Shown here in pieces: positions 35,154-42,676 of a stretch of 44,324 nucleotides of DNA. Where the stretch lies: positions 1 to 44,324 of the forward strand of contig NZ_FNBF01000015.1 of NCBI RefSeq assembly GCF_900102225.1, given 5' to 3'. The notes below the pieces were generated by a model. The model did no database searches, had not been told where the DNA came from, and worked only from the letters and a program-made list of their open reading frames with translations. The stretch comes from Eubacterium pyruvativorans. Its GTDB lineage: Bacteria > Bacillota > Clostridia > Peptostreptococcales > Anaerovoracaceae. Numbering within the stretch: position 1 is the first letter of the stretch; each line of letters starts with the position of its first letter. The position numbers were made by a program, and so were the translations under genes.

Positions 35154-36740
35154 ATGGCAATGAATATCAAGCAGGCGAAGCAGGAGATCCGGAATACGCT
35201 CAGAGCCTATCTGTCAAAGGATGATCTGGGCAACTATCTGATCCCGCCGAAGCGGCAGCGGCCGGTGCTGCTCATGGGGCCGCCGGGGATCGGTAAGACC
35301 CAGATCATGGAGCAGATTGCAGAGGAGGAAGGCATTCCGCTGATCTCTTATACCATGACCCACCATACCAGGCAAAGCGTGATCGGACTTCCGTTCATCG
35401 TCCATCAGCAGTTTCAGGGGGAGGACACCCCGGTGACGGAATACACCATGAGTGAAATTCTGGCCACGGTGTATGAGATGATGGAGAAAACAGGGAGGCA
35501 GGAAGGAATCCTGTTCCTGGACGAGATCAACTGTGTGTCGGAGACCCTGACTCCGGTGATGCTGCAGTTCCTGCAGTACAAGACTTTCGGGAACCGGAAA
35601 CTGCCGGACGGCTGGCTGATTGTCACCGCAGGCAATCCGCCGGAATACAATAAGTCCGCCCGGGAATTCGACGTGGCCACCATGGACCGGGTGAAGATGA
35701 TTGAGGTACAGGAAGATTTCAGTGTCTGGAAGGAATACGCCTACCGGAACGGAATTCACGGCGCCATCATCAGCTACCTGGATATCAAGAAGGAGAACTT
35801 CTTCCGGATTGAGAACACGGTGGACGGCATGCGGTTCATCACCGCCCGGGGCTGGGAGGATCTGAGTGAGATGCTGCAGGCCTACGAGAAACTGGGAATC
35901 CGTCCGGACCGGCAGATGATCAGCGAGTATATCCAGCTTCCGGGGATCGCCCGGGATTTCGCCGGATACCTGGATCTGTACCGGAAATACCAGGAGACCT
36001 ACCATGTGGATGAGATTCTGCGGGGAAGCTGGAAGCCGGTGACGACCCGTTCTTTTCAGACGGCGCCTTTCGACGAAAAGCTCTCGGTCATGGGACTGCT
36101 CCATGCCCGCCTGTCAGACAAGGCGCGGGAGACACGGCGGAAAGATGCCCTGGCCGGTGCGCTTCACAGTGACCTGATCCGCTTCCGCAGCGGTCTGGAA
36201 GAGGGAAAGGATCCGGGGGACCGGATGGAGGAACTGGCGGACAGTGTGCTCCGGGAACTGAAGAATGCCGAGGAAGAGAAGCGGCTGTCCCGGGAAGAGC
36301 GGGAGCTGCTGCAGAAGGAATACAGGATTCTGGATGGATACACTTCCGATCTGCGGAATGAGGCGGCGGGTGCATCTTCTGATCAGGCCATGGACCTGGT
36401 GAGGGAGTGGTTCGCCGGAGTGGTGGAAGATCGGGGAAAACAGGTGGATGACACCTCTTCCTCCTTCGACCATGCTTTCGGTTTCCTGGAGCAGGCCCTG
36501 GGAGACAGCCAGGAGATGGTCATCTTCGTCACCAATGTCACGGCGGGATATGACACCAGCTGGTTCGTTCAGAATTTCGGCTGCGAAGCCTACTACCGCC
36601 ATAACCGGGAGCTGCTCTTCGACGATGTGGAGCAGAAAATCCGGGGAGAGATCCGGGATGCGGAGGCGGAAAACCAGGAAGCTGCTTCCGCCCGGCAGCA
36701 GGAAGGGCTGCAGCAGATTGCAGAAATGCTGCAGAAGTAG
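35154..36740 (+). CDS. MoxR-type AAA+ ATPase
   Basis: This 528-residue protein has Walker A GPPGIGKT (42-49), Walker B ILFLDEIN (about 120-127) with the sensor TAGNPPEYN, and an arginine-finger region around MDRVKMI. The AAA+ core covers about 15-330. The C-terminal 200 residues are helical and charged (EEEKRLSREERELLQKEY) and not typical of short MoxR proteins, so they may bind the partner. The ATG has AAGGAG nine bases upstream. In known MoxR/VWA pairs the ATPase and the VWA protein form a complex that remodels or matures other proteins; the client here is unknown. Confidence 0.9.
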   Translation: MAMNIKQAKQEIRNTLRAYLSKDDLGNYLIPPKRQRPVLLMGPPGIGKTQIMEQIAEEEGIPLISYTMTHHTRQSVIGLPFIVHQQFQGEDTPVTEYTMSEILATVYEMMEKTGRQEGILFLDEINCVSETLTPVMLQFLQYKTFGNRKLPDGWLIVTAGNPPEYNKSAREFDVATMDRVKMIEVQEDFSVWKEYAYRNGIHGAIISYLDIKKENFFRIENTVDGMRFITARGWEDLSEMLQAYEKLGIRPDRQMISEYIQLPGIARDFAGYLDLYRKYQETYHVDEILRGSWKPVTTRSFQTAPFDEKLSVMGLLHARLSDKARETRRKDALAGALHSDLIRFRSGLEEGKDPGDRMEELADSVLRELKNAEEEKRLSREERELLQKEYRILDGYTSDLRNEAAGASSDQAMDLVREWFAGVVEDRGKQVDDTSSSFDHAFGFLEQALGDSQEMVIFVTNVTAGYDTSWFVQNFGCEAYYRHNRELLFDDVEQKIRGEIRDAEAENQEAASARQQEGLQQIAEMLQK

Positions 36741-36749
36741 AATTGAAAT

Positions 36750-36783
36750 CCGGGGCCCGCACGATGTATCATGCGGGCCCCGG
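36750..36783. terminator. Strong hairpin between convergent genes
   Basis: A 12-base perfect stem CCGGGGCCCGCA (36750-36761) / TGCGGGCCCCGG (36772-36783) has a ten-base loop. There is no T run on the plus strand, and only a mixed ATTTCAATT on the minus strand. It probably helps end proC transcription or blocks read-through from either side. Confidence 0.5.
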
Positions 36784-36801
36784 GAAGAGAATGTTTATGA
36801 T

Positions 36802-36841
36802 CCCGCAGAACGGTATGAGACCGGACTGCGGGTGTTTTTTT
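36802..36841 (+). terminator. Terminator after the MoxR gene
   Basis: CCCGCA (36802-36807) / TGCGGG (36827-36832) encloses an inner CGGT/ACCG helix and is followed by TG and seven T (36835-36841). Confidence 0.8.
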
Positions 36842-36867
36842 GTCGTCTCATCCGAAGGAAGGGAAGA

Positions 36868-37677
36868 CTACTTCGCACTCTGCATCTGGATGGACTTCTC
36901 GGTGCAGGCGTTCACGCCCTCAATCACGGCGCGGCGCAGGCCCTCTTCTTCCAGCTTGCGGACCGCCGCAATGGTGGTGCCGGCCGGGGAAGAAACCATG
37001 TCCTTCAGGACGCCCGGGTGCAGTCCGGTTTCCATCAGCATCTTGGCAGTGCCCAGAACGGTCTGCTCTGCGAAGGTATATGCCTGGCTCCGCTGCATGC
37101 CCCCCAGAACCGCAGCGTCCGCCATCGCTTCAATGAACATGCATACGTAGGCCGGACCGCTGCCGCTGACACCGGTTACCACGTCGAAAAGACTTTCCGG
37201 CATGAGCTCCGCCTTGCCGAAGGCCCGCAGGATGGTCAGGGCTGTCTGGGTTTCCTCTTCTGTAACGTACTGATTCGGGCAGGCGGCGGACATGCCTTCC
37301 GCAACCTGGGCCGGGGTGTTCGGCATGACACGGACGACCTTCACCGGCTTGTTTTCAAACTGCTCTGCGATATAGTCCAGGGTACGGCCGGCGCCGATGG
37401 AAATGAACATCTGGTCTTCTCTGACGTGATCCCGGAAGCTGGCGATCGCATCTGCATAGTACTGCGGCTTGATGGTCAGGAAAACAACATCGCAGTTCTC
37501 GATCACTTCCAGATTACTTTCCGTGACGTGGATGCCGTTCTGTTCCTTTGTTTTCTGACGGCTGCCTTCGAACGGGTCTGCCCCCCAGATTTCTTCCGGC
37601 TTCAGCAGTCCGTTCTTGATGATACCGCCCATCATTGCATTGGCCATAACGCCGCATCCGATAAATCCTAACTTCAT
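36868..37677 (-). CDS. proC: Pyrroline-5-carboxylate reductase
   Basis: This 269-residue enzyme has an N-terminal Rossmann motif GFIGCGVMANAM, VVFLTIKPQ, VVRVMPNTPAQV, SGSGPAYV, and the family signature LKDMVSSPAGTT near the end. It reduces 1-pyrroline-5-carboxylate to proline with NAD(P)H. It lies downstream of hypD on the same strand. The hydroxyproline dehydratase product is pyrroline-5-carboxylate, so this copy most likely serves hydroxyproline use as well as, or instead of, proline synthesis; no proA or proB is nearby. A GGAAGGAG ribosome site precedes the ATG. Confidence 0.95.
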   Translation of the reverse strand: MKLGFIGCGVMANAMMGGIIKNGLLKPEEIWGADPFEGSRQKTKEQNGIHVTESNLEVIENCDVVFLTIKPQYYADAIASFRDHVREDQMFISIGAGRTLDYIAEQFENKPVKVVRVMPNTPAQVAEGMSAACPNQYVTEEETQTALTILRAFGKAELMPESLFDVVTGVSGSGPAYVCMFIEAMADAAVLGGMQRSQAYTFAEQTVLGTAKMLMETGLHPGVLKDMVSSPAGTTIAAVRKLEEEGLRRAVIEGVNACTEKSIQMQSAK

Positions 37678-37754
37678 TTCAATGCTCCTTCCGTTACCTT
37701 TGAAAATAGTCGTTTTGGAATAAATATTAGATATGACAAAGGACCCGCGGACGT

Positions 37755-37768
37755 CCCGGCATGCCGGG
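37755..37768. repeat. 14-base perfect palindrome between hypD and proC
   Basis: CCCGGCATGCCGGG is a perfect palindrome in the 117-base gap between hypD and proC. It can form a stable hairpin in the minus-strand RNA, but no T run follows, so it may be a processing or partial termination site that sets the ratio of hypD to proC. Confidence 0.4.
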
Positions 37769-37794
37769 CGCCCGCGCGCCGCCTTGTGTTGGTA

Positions 37795-40170
37795 TTATTC
37801 GAAAGACTGTTCTGTTCTTTCGATGATCTCATCCTGCAGCTGCTTGTCCAGATTCTTGAAATAGTCACTGTAGCCTGCTACACGGACGATGAGGTCCTGA
37901 TATTCTTCCGGGTGGGCCTGGGCATCCAGCAGTGTCTGGCGATCCACCACGTTGAACTGGATATGATGTCCGTCCATGGCGAAATAGGAACGAATCAGAT
38001 TCGCCATGTTATCCAGTCCGGCTTCTCCGGCCACAACCCCCGGTGTGAATTTCTGATTCAGCAGTGTGCCGCCGGTGGCGATGTGATCCATCTTTGCACA
38101 GGACTTGATGACGGCGGTCGGGCCGTTCACATCGGCGGATTTCTCCGGAGAGATACCTTCGGACACCGGCTTATGGGCTTTCCGGCCGTTCGGCGTTGCC
38201 AGGATGACGTCGCCGAAGTACACATGACAGGTGGTCGGCAGCATATCGATATGATAGGTTCCGCCGCAGACCGTCGGCCGGCCGGTGATGGTGTCATGAT
38301 ACAGATCGAAGATCTCCTTCATGATATCATCTGCATAGTCGTCATCGTTGCCGTACTTCGGGGACTTGTCATGCACCATGCTGTAGATGTCGTCGAATCC
38401 CTGGAAGTCCGCCTCCATGGCCTTCAGAAGTTCCGCCATGGTGAACTTCTTCTGGTCGAATACGTTGTACTTGATGGCGGCCGCACAGTCGGTAACCGTG
38501 CCGATGCCCACACCCTGGATGTATCTCGTGTTATACCGGGCGCCGCCTGCGTTGTAGTCCTTTCCGTTCTGAATACAGTCGTCGGTGACGATGGAAAGGA
38601 ACGGGGCAGGCAGTTCTTCGGCGAAGATCTTCTCGATCACATTGTTTCCCCGGATTTTCATGTCCACGAAGTACTTCATCTGCTTCTCGAACGCATTCCA
38701 GAGTTCTTCAAAAGTCTGGAAGTCCTGGGCATTTCCGGTGTGCAGACCCAGCTGCTGCTCTGTGCAGGTGTCATATCCGTCATACAGAGTCAGCTGGAAA
38801 ATCTTCGGGATGTTCAGGTAGCCTGTGAGAATGTAGGCTTCCTTGCCCCAGCATCCGGTTTCCACACATCCGGAGGAACCGCCGCAGCGGGCGTCATCCA
38901 CGGTTTTTCCGGCGTTCATCAGTTCCTGCACCAGCTCGTCGGTGTTGTAGAACGCCGGCTGTCCCCAGCCTTTCCGGGAAATTTCACAGGCTCTCTTCAG
39001 GAACTTCTGCGGCGTCTTCTTGGAAATCTGTACGTTGGAGTTCGGCTGCACCAGCTGCATTTCATCCATGCAGTCCAGAATCAGGTAGCTGACCGCATTG
39101 ACGCCGTTCTTTCCTTCCGGTGTGATGCCGCCGGTGTTGATATTGGCGAAGTCCGTGTAGGTTCCCGATTCCTTCAGCGTGACACCGACCTTCACCGGCG
39201 CCGGCTGGTTGTAGAACTTCACCCACAGGCACTCCAAAAGCTCCAGTGCGTGCTCGTCGTCCAGAATACCCGCTTCCGTATCCGCTTCATAGAATGGGAA
39301 CAGGTGCTGGTCCAGACGGCCCGGGGAGAAGGCGTCCCATGGGTTCAGCTCAGTGGTAACCGCCAGGTGGGTGAACCAGTATGCCTGCAGCGCCTGCCAG
39401 TAGGTCTGCGGCTTGTGGGCCGGAACCACGGCGCAGTTCGCCGCAATCTGCTCCAGTTCCTTCTTTCTCTGCGGGTCCTTCTCTTCTGCCGCCTTTTCCA
39501 GCGCCAGCTTGTAGTACCGCTCGCCCAGAATGCAGATCGCATCGCAGTCAATGGACATGGCGGTGAGTTCTTCGAATTTGTCCAGCGCCTCCGGATCGTT
39601 CATATAGTCCAGTCTGTCGATGGCATCCTGAATTTCCTGCTTGTAGTCCAGATAGCCGTGGGTCCAGATCCGGTCGCCGCCGCAGGTGTGACCCGGGCCC
39701 CGCTGCTCCATGAACTCTGTGAACATACCGGCAGCGTATGCGGTCTTCCACTCGTCTGTCATTCTGGCCAGCAGCTTCTCCCGAGTGGACTTCCCCTTCC
39801 AGAACGGGATAATCTCCTTCTCCTGCAGTGCGATGTCCTCATCCGTCACCTTGAAGGAAACCAGATCCCGGGCATCCATGATCTTCATATCTTCCACAGT
39901 GTGGGTGCAGATCTCCGGGAAGGTCGGGGAAGCCTGGGGATCCTTTCCCTTCTCGCCCACAATCAGTTCGTCATCACCCAGATACAGGGTCTTCCTGGAG
40001 AAATACTCCTTCAGTACCATCGCCCGCATAACCGGGGTGGAATATTTTCCTTCGTTTTCCCGATAAAAATCTGTTTCAATCTTCGCCCGCTCCAGGTCGA
40101 TGTGTGCCGGTGTGGTGGTGCTGATCCTGCGGAGACGCCGGATTCTTTCGTTCATTCCTCTGTCAGCCAT
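37795..40170 (-). CDS. hypD: trans-4-hydroxy-L-proline dehydratase (glycyl radical enzyme)
   Basis: I place the start at the ATG at 40170, which has GGAGG nine bases upstream. This gives 791 residues, close to the 789 of the characterised Clostridioides difficile enzyme. The active-site loop GCVE carries the radical Cys435 and Glu437, and the C-terminal glycyl loop RVAGYSD carries Gly766. Long stretches (NTGGI, SNVQISKKTPQKF, CGGTYHIDMLPTTCH) fit HypD and not pyruvate formate-lyase or glycerol dehydratase. The enzyme removes water from trans-4-hydroxyproline to give pyrroline-5-carboxylate, which the adjacent ProC reduces to proline. The radical is installed by the activase encoded five bases upstream. 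The radical form is destroyed by oxygen, so the host must be anaerobic when it uses it. Confidence 0.94.
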   Translation of the reverse strand: MADRGMNERIRRLRRISTTTPAHIDLERAKIETDFYRENEGKYSTPVMRAMVLKEYFSRKTLYLGDDELIVGEKGKDPQASPTFPEICTHTVEDMKIMDARDLVSFKVTDEDIALQEKEIIPFWKGKSTREKLLARMTDEWKTAYAAGMFTEFMEQRGPGHTCGGDRIWTHGYLDYKQEIQDAIDRLDYMNDPEALDKFEELTAMSIDCDAICILGERYYKLALEKAAEEKDPQRKKELEQIAANCAVVPAHKPQTYWQALQAYWFTHLAVTTELNPWDAFSPGRLDQHLFPFYEADTEAGILDDEHALELLECLWVKFYNQPAPVKVGVTLKESGTYTDFANINTGGITPEGKNGVNAVSYLILDCMDEMQLVQPNSNVQISKKTPQKFLKRACEISRKGWGQPAFYNTDELVQELMNAGKTVDDARCGGSSGCVETGCWGKEAYILTGYLNIPKIFQLTLYDGYDTCTEQQLGLHTGNAQDFQTFEELWNAFEKQMKYFVDMKIRGNNVIEKIFAEELPAPFLSIVTDDCIQNGKDYNAGGARYNTRYIQGVGIGTVTDCAAAIKYNVFDQKKFTMAELLKAMEADFQGFDDIYSMVHDKSPKYGNDDDYADDIMKEIFDLYHDTITGRPTVCGGTYHIDMLPTTCHVYFGDVILATPNGRKAHKPVSEGISPEKSADVNGPTAVIKSCAKMDHIATGGTLLNQKFTPGVVAGEAGLDNMANLIRSYFAMDGHHIQFNVVDRQTLLDAQAHPEEYQDLIVRVAGYSDYFKNLDKQLQDEIIERTEQSFE

Positions 40171-40175
40171 TTCGA

Positions 40176-41099
40176 TTAACCTCCGATTTTCGTGTTGCTG
40201 TAACCTGCCGCCCGGAACATCTCTGCGAAGTGTTCCATCTGCTCCTTCGACGGAACTTCCAGTTCTGCTCCGCCGTAAGTGCGGCCCAGCTTCGCATACT
40301 TCCCGCTGCCGGTGTTGTGGTAAGGCAGCAGATTGATCTGTGGTGTGTGAATGTGATTGTTCTTCAGAAAAGCGATCGTTTCCCGCATGTTCTCTTCCGT
40401 CCCGCTGACACCCGGTACGGTCGGTATTCTGATATATATTCTGGCGCCGTCCTCGCTGAGGCGCTTCAGATTCTCCAGGATGAGAGAGTTGCCCACTCCC
40501 ATGTATTTCCGGTGGGTTTCCGGATCCATACATTTCAGGTCGTACAGGAAAGTATGGACATAAGGCAGGATGCGGTGGAAATTCTCATAGGGCGCCTGAC
40601 CGCAGGTGTCGATGTACACCGTGATCATTTCCCGATGAAGTTTCTTTACCAGCTCCTCGATGTAGTCCATGTTCTGGGTCATGACTTCGCCGCCGCTCAG
40701 CGTGACGCCGCCGCCGGACTGCTCGTAGAACATCTCGTCCTTCATGATCTCCTTCATGACTTCCTGCACGGTGTACTGTCTGCCCAGGACGGCACGGGCG
40801 CCGGTGACGCAGGCCTCCTCGCATTTTCCGTGGAATTGACAAAGGGCAGTGTCCGTACAGGCTTTCGCCGTACCCGGATCGATGGAAATTGCCTGCTCCG
40901 GACAGGCACGGGCACACCTGCCGCAGCCCGTGCATTTCTCCGGGTCGAACTGGATCTGCCGTTCGTACACCTGGGTCTCCGGGTTATGACACCAGAGACA
41001 GCGAAGGGGGCAGCCCTTGAAAAAAACCGAGGTGCGGATCCCGTCGCCGTCGTGGATGGAATATTTCTGTATGTTCGTAATAACTGGCGCATCAGACAT
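40176..41099 (-). CDS. Glycyl radical enzyme activase (radical SAM), HypD-activating
   Basis: This 307-residue radical SAM enzyme has the cluster motif CPLRCLWC (C-x3-C-x2-C) near residue 30. A two-cluster ferredoxin-like insert (CTGCGRCARACP and further cysteines to about 95) follows, as in activases for HypD, glycerol dehydratase and similar enzymes. GGGVTLSGGE is the SAM-binding GGE motif. It abstracts hydrogen from Gly766 of HypD. The gene starts with a strong AGGAGG site and ends five bases before hypD, so the pair is co-translated. The promoter and candidate operator lie just upstream. Confidence 0.93.
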   Translation of the reverse strand: MSDAPVITNIQKYSIHDGDGIRTSVFFKGCPLRCLWCHNPETQVYERQIQFDPEKCTGCGRCARACPEQAISIDPGTAKACTDTALCQFHGKCEEACVTGARAVLGRQYTVQEVMKEIMKDEMFYEQSGGGVTLSGGEVMTQNMDYIEELVKKLHREMITVYIDTCGQAPYENFHRILPYVHTFLYDLKCMDPETHRKYMGVGNSLILENLKRLSEDGARIYIRIPTVPGVSGTEENMRETIAFLKNNHIHTPQINLLPYHNTGSGKYAKLGRTYGGAELEVPSKEQMEHFAEMFRAAGYSNTKIGG

Positions 41100-41144
41100 G
41101 GTATCTGACCTCCTGCATTGGTGTGTTGGCGGAGTCGTATCAGG

Positions 41145-41162
41145 TTTAGACCGTAGTCTAAA
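41145..41162. promoter_or_regulatory. Candidate operator for the hydroxyproline operon
   Basis: TTTAGAC-CGTA-GTCTAAA has perfect 7-base arms and lies just downstream of the predicted -10 of the activase-hypD-proC promoter, covering roughly +6 to +23. That is a typical site for a TetR repressor, and one is encoded directly upstream. Confidence 0.6.
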
Positions 41163-41174
41163 ATCTTCACCCTT

Positions 41175-41203
41175 ATTCTACTATACGCCCGGAGGAGATG
41201 CAA
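41175..41203 (-). promoter_or_regulatory. Promoter for activase-hypD-proC
   Basis: On the minus strand TTGCAT (41203-41198), 17-base spacer, TAGAAT (41180-41175), 76 bases before the activase ATG. A TTGACA lies further upstream but at the wrong distance. Confidence 0.5.
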
Positions 41204-41248
41204 TTCATTTGTCAAAAAATAATCGAATTGCTGCATAGAAAATAACAA

Positions 41249-41270
41249 TGCGGCGGGATGACCCGCCGCA
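41249..41270 (-). terminator. Terminator after the TetR gene
   Basis: A nine-base stem TGCGGCGGG / CCCGCCGCA (41249-41270) has a four-base loop. On the minus strand it is followed by TTGTTATTTTC. It separates the regulator transcript from the operon promoter. Confidence 0.65.
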
Positions 41271-41302
41271 GATGATTTTCAGGGTATTTCGTTGTAAAAA
41301 AT

Positions 41303-41902
41303 CTATTTCTCCGGCTTTCCCCGGAACGTGCTGAAAAGGAGGGGCATGTACTGGTGACTCATCTCTCCCAGATCGTATTCCCCGTTGTTCATGCACCAGT
41401 CGGAGATCAGCGCCCGTTCGCAGAGTCCGTAGATACGGGCGATCTCGTGGACCGGCCGGTCAGCGACAATTTCGCCCCGTTTCTGGCCCTCGTCGATCAG
41501 CCGGGTGATCATACGGAAATAGTAGCGGTTCCGGTCCAGCAGATTGCTGTCTTCCGCTTTCGTGAGCTGGGAGGCGTAGAGGTTGGCCAGAAGGCGGTAG
41601 TCCAGCTTCTTTCCGATATAGTTGTGCATCCGGTAATTCAGTTCAATCAGCTCATCGAACCGGTTCATATCCCGGGACATTTCCATTTCGAACTGCTTAT
41701 ACTTGTTATCCAGCACATTGGAGAGGGTGTTCAGCAGGGTGTCCTTGCTGCGGAAGTAGTAGTAGAAGGAACCCTTCGAAATCCCCGCTTTCGAAATAAT
41801 ATCGTTAATGGTGGTCTGGTCATATCCTTTCTCGGAGAACAGTTCCCAGGCCGATTCAATGATCACTTCTTTCAGGCTTCTGTTTTCTCTCATCATTCTC
41901 AC
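41303..41902 (-). CDS. TetR/AcrR family regulator of the hydroxyproline locus
   Basis: This protein of about 199 residues has an N-terminal TetR helix-turn-helix (ELFSEKGYDQTTINDIISKAGISKGSFYYYF pattern, about 17-48) and a variable all-helical ligand domain. The frame begins with a GTG at 41902; an ATG two codons later (41896) is as likely, as neither has a strong ribosome site. An AAAGGAG lies further up but is separated by a hairpin (41926-41952). Its place directly upstream of activase-hypD-proC, and the palindrome at 41145-41162, suggest that it represses that operon. The inducer may be hydroxyproline or a product; that is inference. Confidence 0.88.
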   Translation of the reverse strand: MRMMRENRSLKEVIIESAWELFSEKGYDQTTINDIISKAGISKGSFYYYFRSKDTLLNTLSNVLDNKYKQFEMEMSRDMNRFDELIELNYRMHNYIGKKLDYRLLANLYASQLTKAEDSNLLDRNRYYFRMITRLIDEGQKRGEIVADRPVHEIARIYGLCERALISDWCMNNGEYDLGEMSHQYMPLLFSTFRGKPEK

Positions 41903-41925
41903 GCTTTCTTTCTGTATCGTAACGC

Positions 41926-41952
41926 AGTGCCGGAGCTGCAGGCACCGGCACT
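41926..41952 (-). promoter_or_regulatory. Hairpin in the TetR gene leader
   Basis: Perfect 8-base arms AGTGCCGG (41926-41933) / CCGGCACT (41945-41952). In the minus-strand RNA the first arm overlaps the end of an AAAGGAG sequence, so it could hide or reposition ribosome access for the TetR gene. Confidence 0.4.
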
Positions 41953-41966
41953 CCTTTCACATCAGT

Positions 41967-42010
41967 TATCACACATATGTAATGATAGTCGATAAAAGGT
42001 CGAATGTAAA
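41967..42010 (-). promoter_or_regulatory. TetR gene promoter with overlapping palindrome
   Basis: On the minus strand TTTACA (42010-42005), 17-base spacer, TATCAT (41987-41982). A palindrome TATCA...TGATA with an inner ACATATGT (41967-41987) overlaps the -10 and the start point, a typical place for autoregulation. Its sequence differs from the palindrome at 41145. Confidence 0.5.
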
Positions 42011-42065
42011 GAAAAGTAAGACACTTCGGCAGGCTCCGGAGGGAAGAAAATCAACGGCTGTGATG

Positions 42066-42094
42066 TTGCGTATTGAAAGGATTGATGTTATATT
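42066..42094 (+). promoter_or_regulatory. Promoter for the DUF1292 gene
   Basis: TTGCGT (42066-42071), 17-base spacer, TATATT (42089-42094). The leader is about 115 bases, GC-rich, with no recognised riboswitch. It is divergent from the TetR promoter. Confidence 0.5.
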
Positions 42095-42217
42095 AAGTTG
42101 TAATTGTGATTGGGCGTACAGCCCTGTTTCATTGCAGGATGCGGATCCCGGCCCCGGTGCGGGGCGGCGGCGGGATTCCTGCCGGCACGCCGCAGTTTGC
42201 GGAGAATGGAGAAGGAA

Positions 42218-42514
42218 ATGGCAGACGAGAAGAACACACTGATTCCGGAAGAGGAAGAGGCGGAAGTCATCACACTGGAGTTCGACGACGGTTCCAAGGT
42301 GGATTGTGAGATCCTGGGTGTTTTCGATTATGATGACAAGGATTATATTGCGCTGATTCCGGATGATGGAAGCGATGATGTTTACCTGTATCGTTATCAG
42401 GAGTATGATGACGCATCGTTCGAGCTGATCGACATCACAGATGATGCACTGTTTAACAAGGTGGCCCATGAATTCGACGAGATCATGGCCAGCCAGGAAG
42501 CGGAAGAGGAGTAG
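42218..42514 (+). CDS. DUF1292 domain protein
   Basis: The ATG at 42218 has GGAG six bases upstream, giving 98 residues; an ATG 12 bases earlier is too close to its site. The small acidic protein has the DUF1292 core (ITLEFDDGSKVDCEILGVFDYDDKDYIAL, with YLYRYQE and the ending DDALFNKVAHEFDEI). The family is widespread in Bacillota, often near ruvX/yrzL or mltG, which are not seen here. The function is unknown. It is single-gene, bounded by its own promoter and terminator. Confidence 0.9.
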   Translation: MADEKNTLIPEEEEAEVITLEFDDGSKVDCEILGVFDYDDKDYIALIPDDGSDDVYLYRYQEYDDASFELIDITDDALFNKVAHEFDEIMASQEAEEE

Positions 42515-42545
42515 ATCCGATTCCGAAACATTCCGGAGTTTTCGC

Positions 42546-42581
42546 AATGCACCGACCGGCTTTCGCCGGGGGTGCATTTTT
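42546..42581 (+). terminator. Terminator after the DUF1292 gene
   Basis: ATGCACC (42547-42553) / GGTGCAT (42571-42577) has an inner CCGGC/GCCGG helix and a TTTC loop, followed by TTTTTC counting the last stem base. Confidence 0.85.
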
Positions 42582-42676
42582 CATGGGGCGGTCCCGGAAA
42601 TGCCGCCGGCGAACGGCAGCAGATCGTTTTTTGTCCCCGGATAGAGAGGGTCCGGGCAGAAAGGAAAAGGAATCAC

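Noticed and set aside
37795-40170. Pyruvate formate-lyase or glycerol/choline dehydratase annotation
   Set aside because: Length, the GCVE loop context and the neighbouring proC and two-cluster activase point to hydroxyproline dehydratase.
37786-40179. Long open frame (797 codons) on the plus strand
   Set aside because: It is the mirror of hypD in the opposite strand. It has no recognisable domains, and the minus frame has every glycyl radical motif.
41205-41220. TTGACA as the -35 of the activase promoter
   Set aside because: The nearest good -10 is 24 bases away, too far. TTGCAT-17-TAGAAT fits better.
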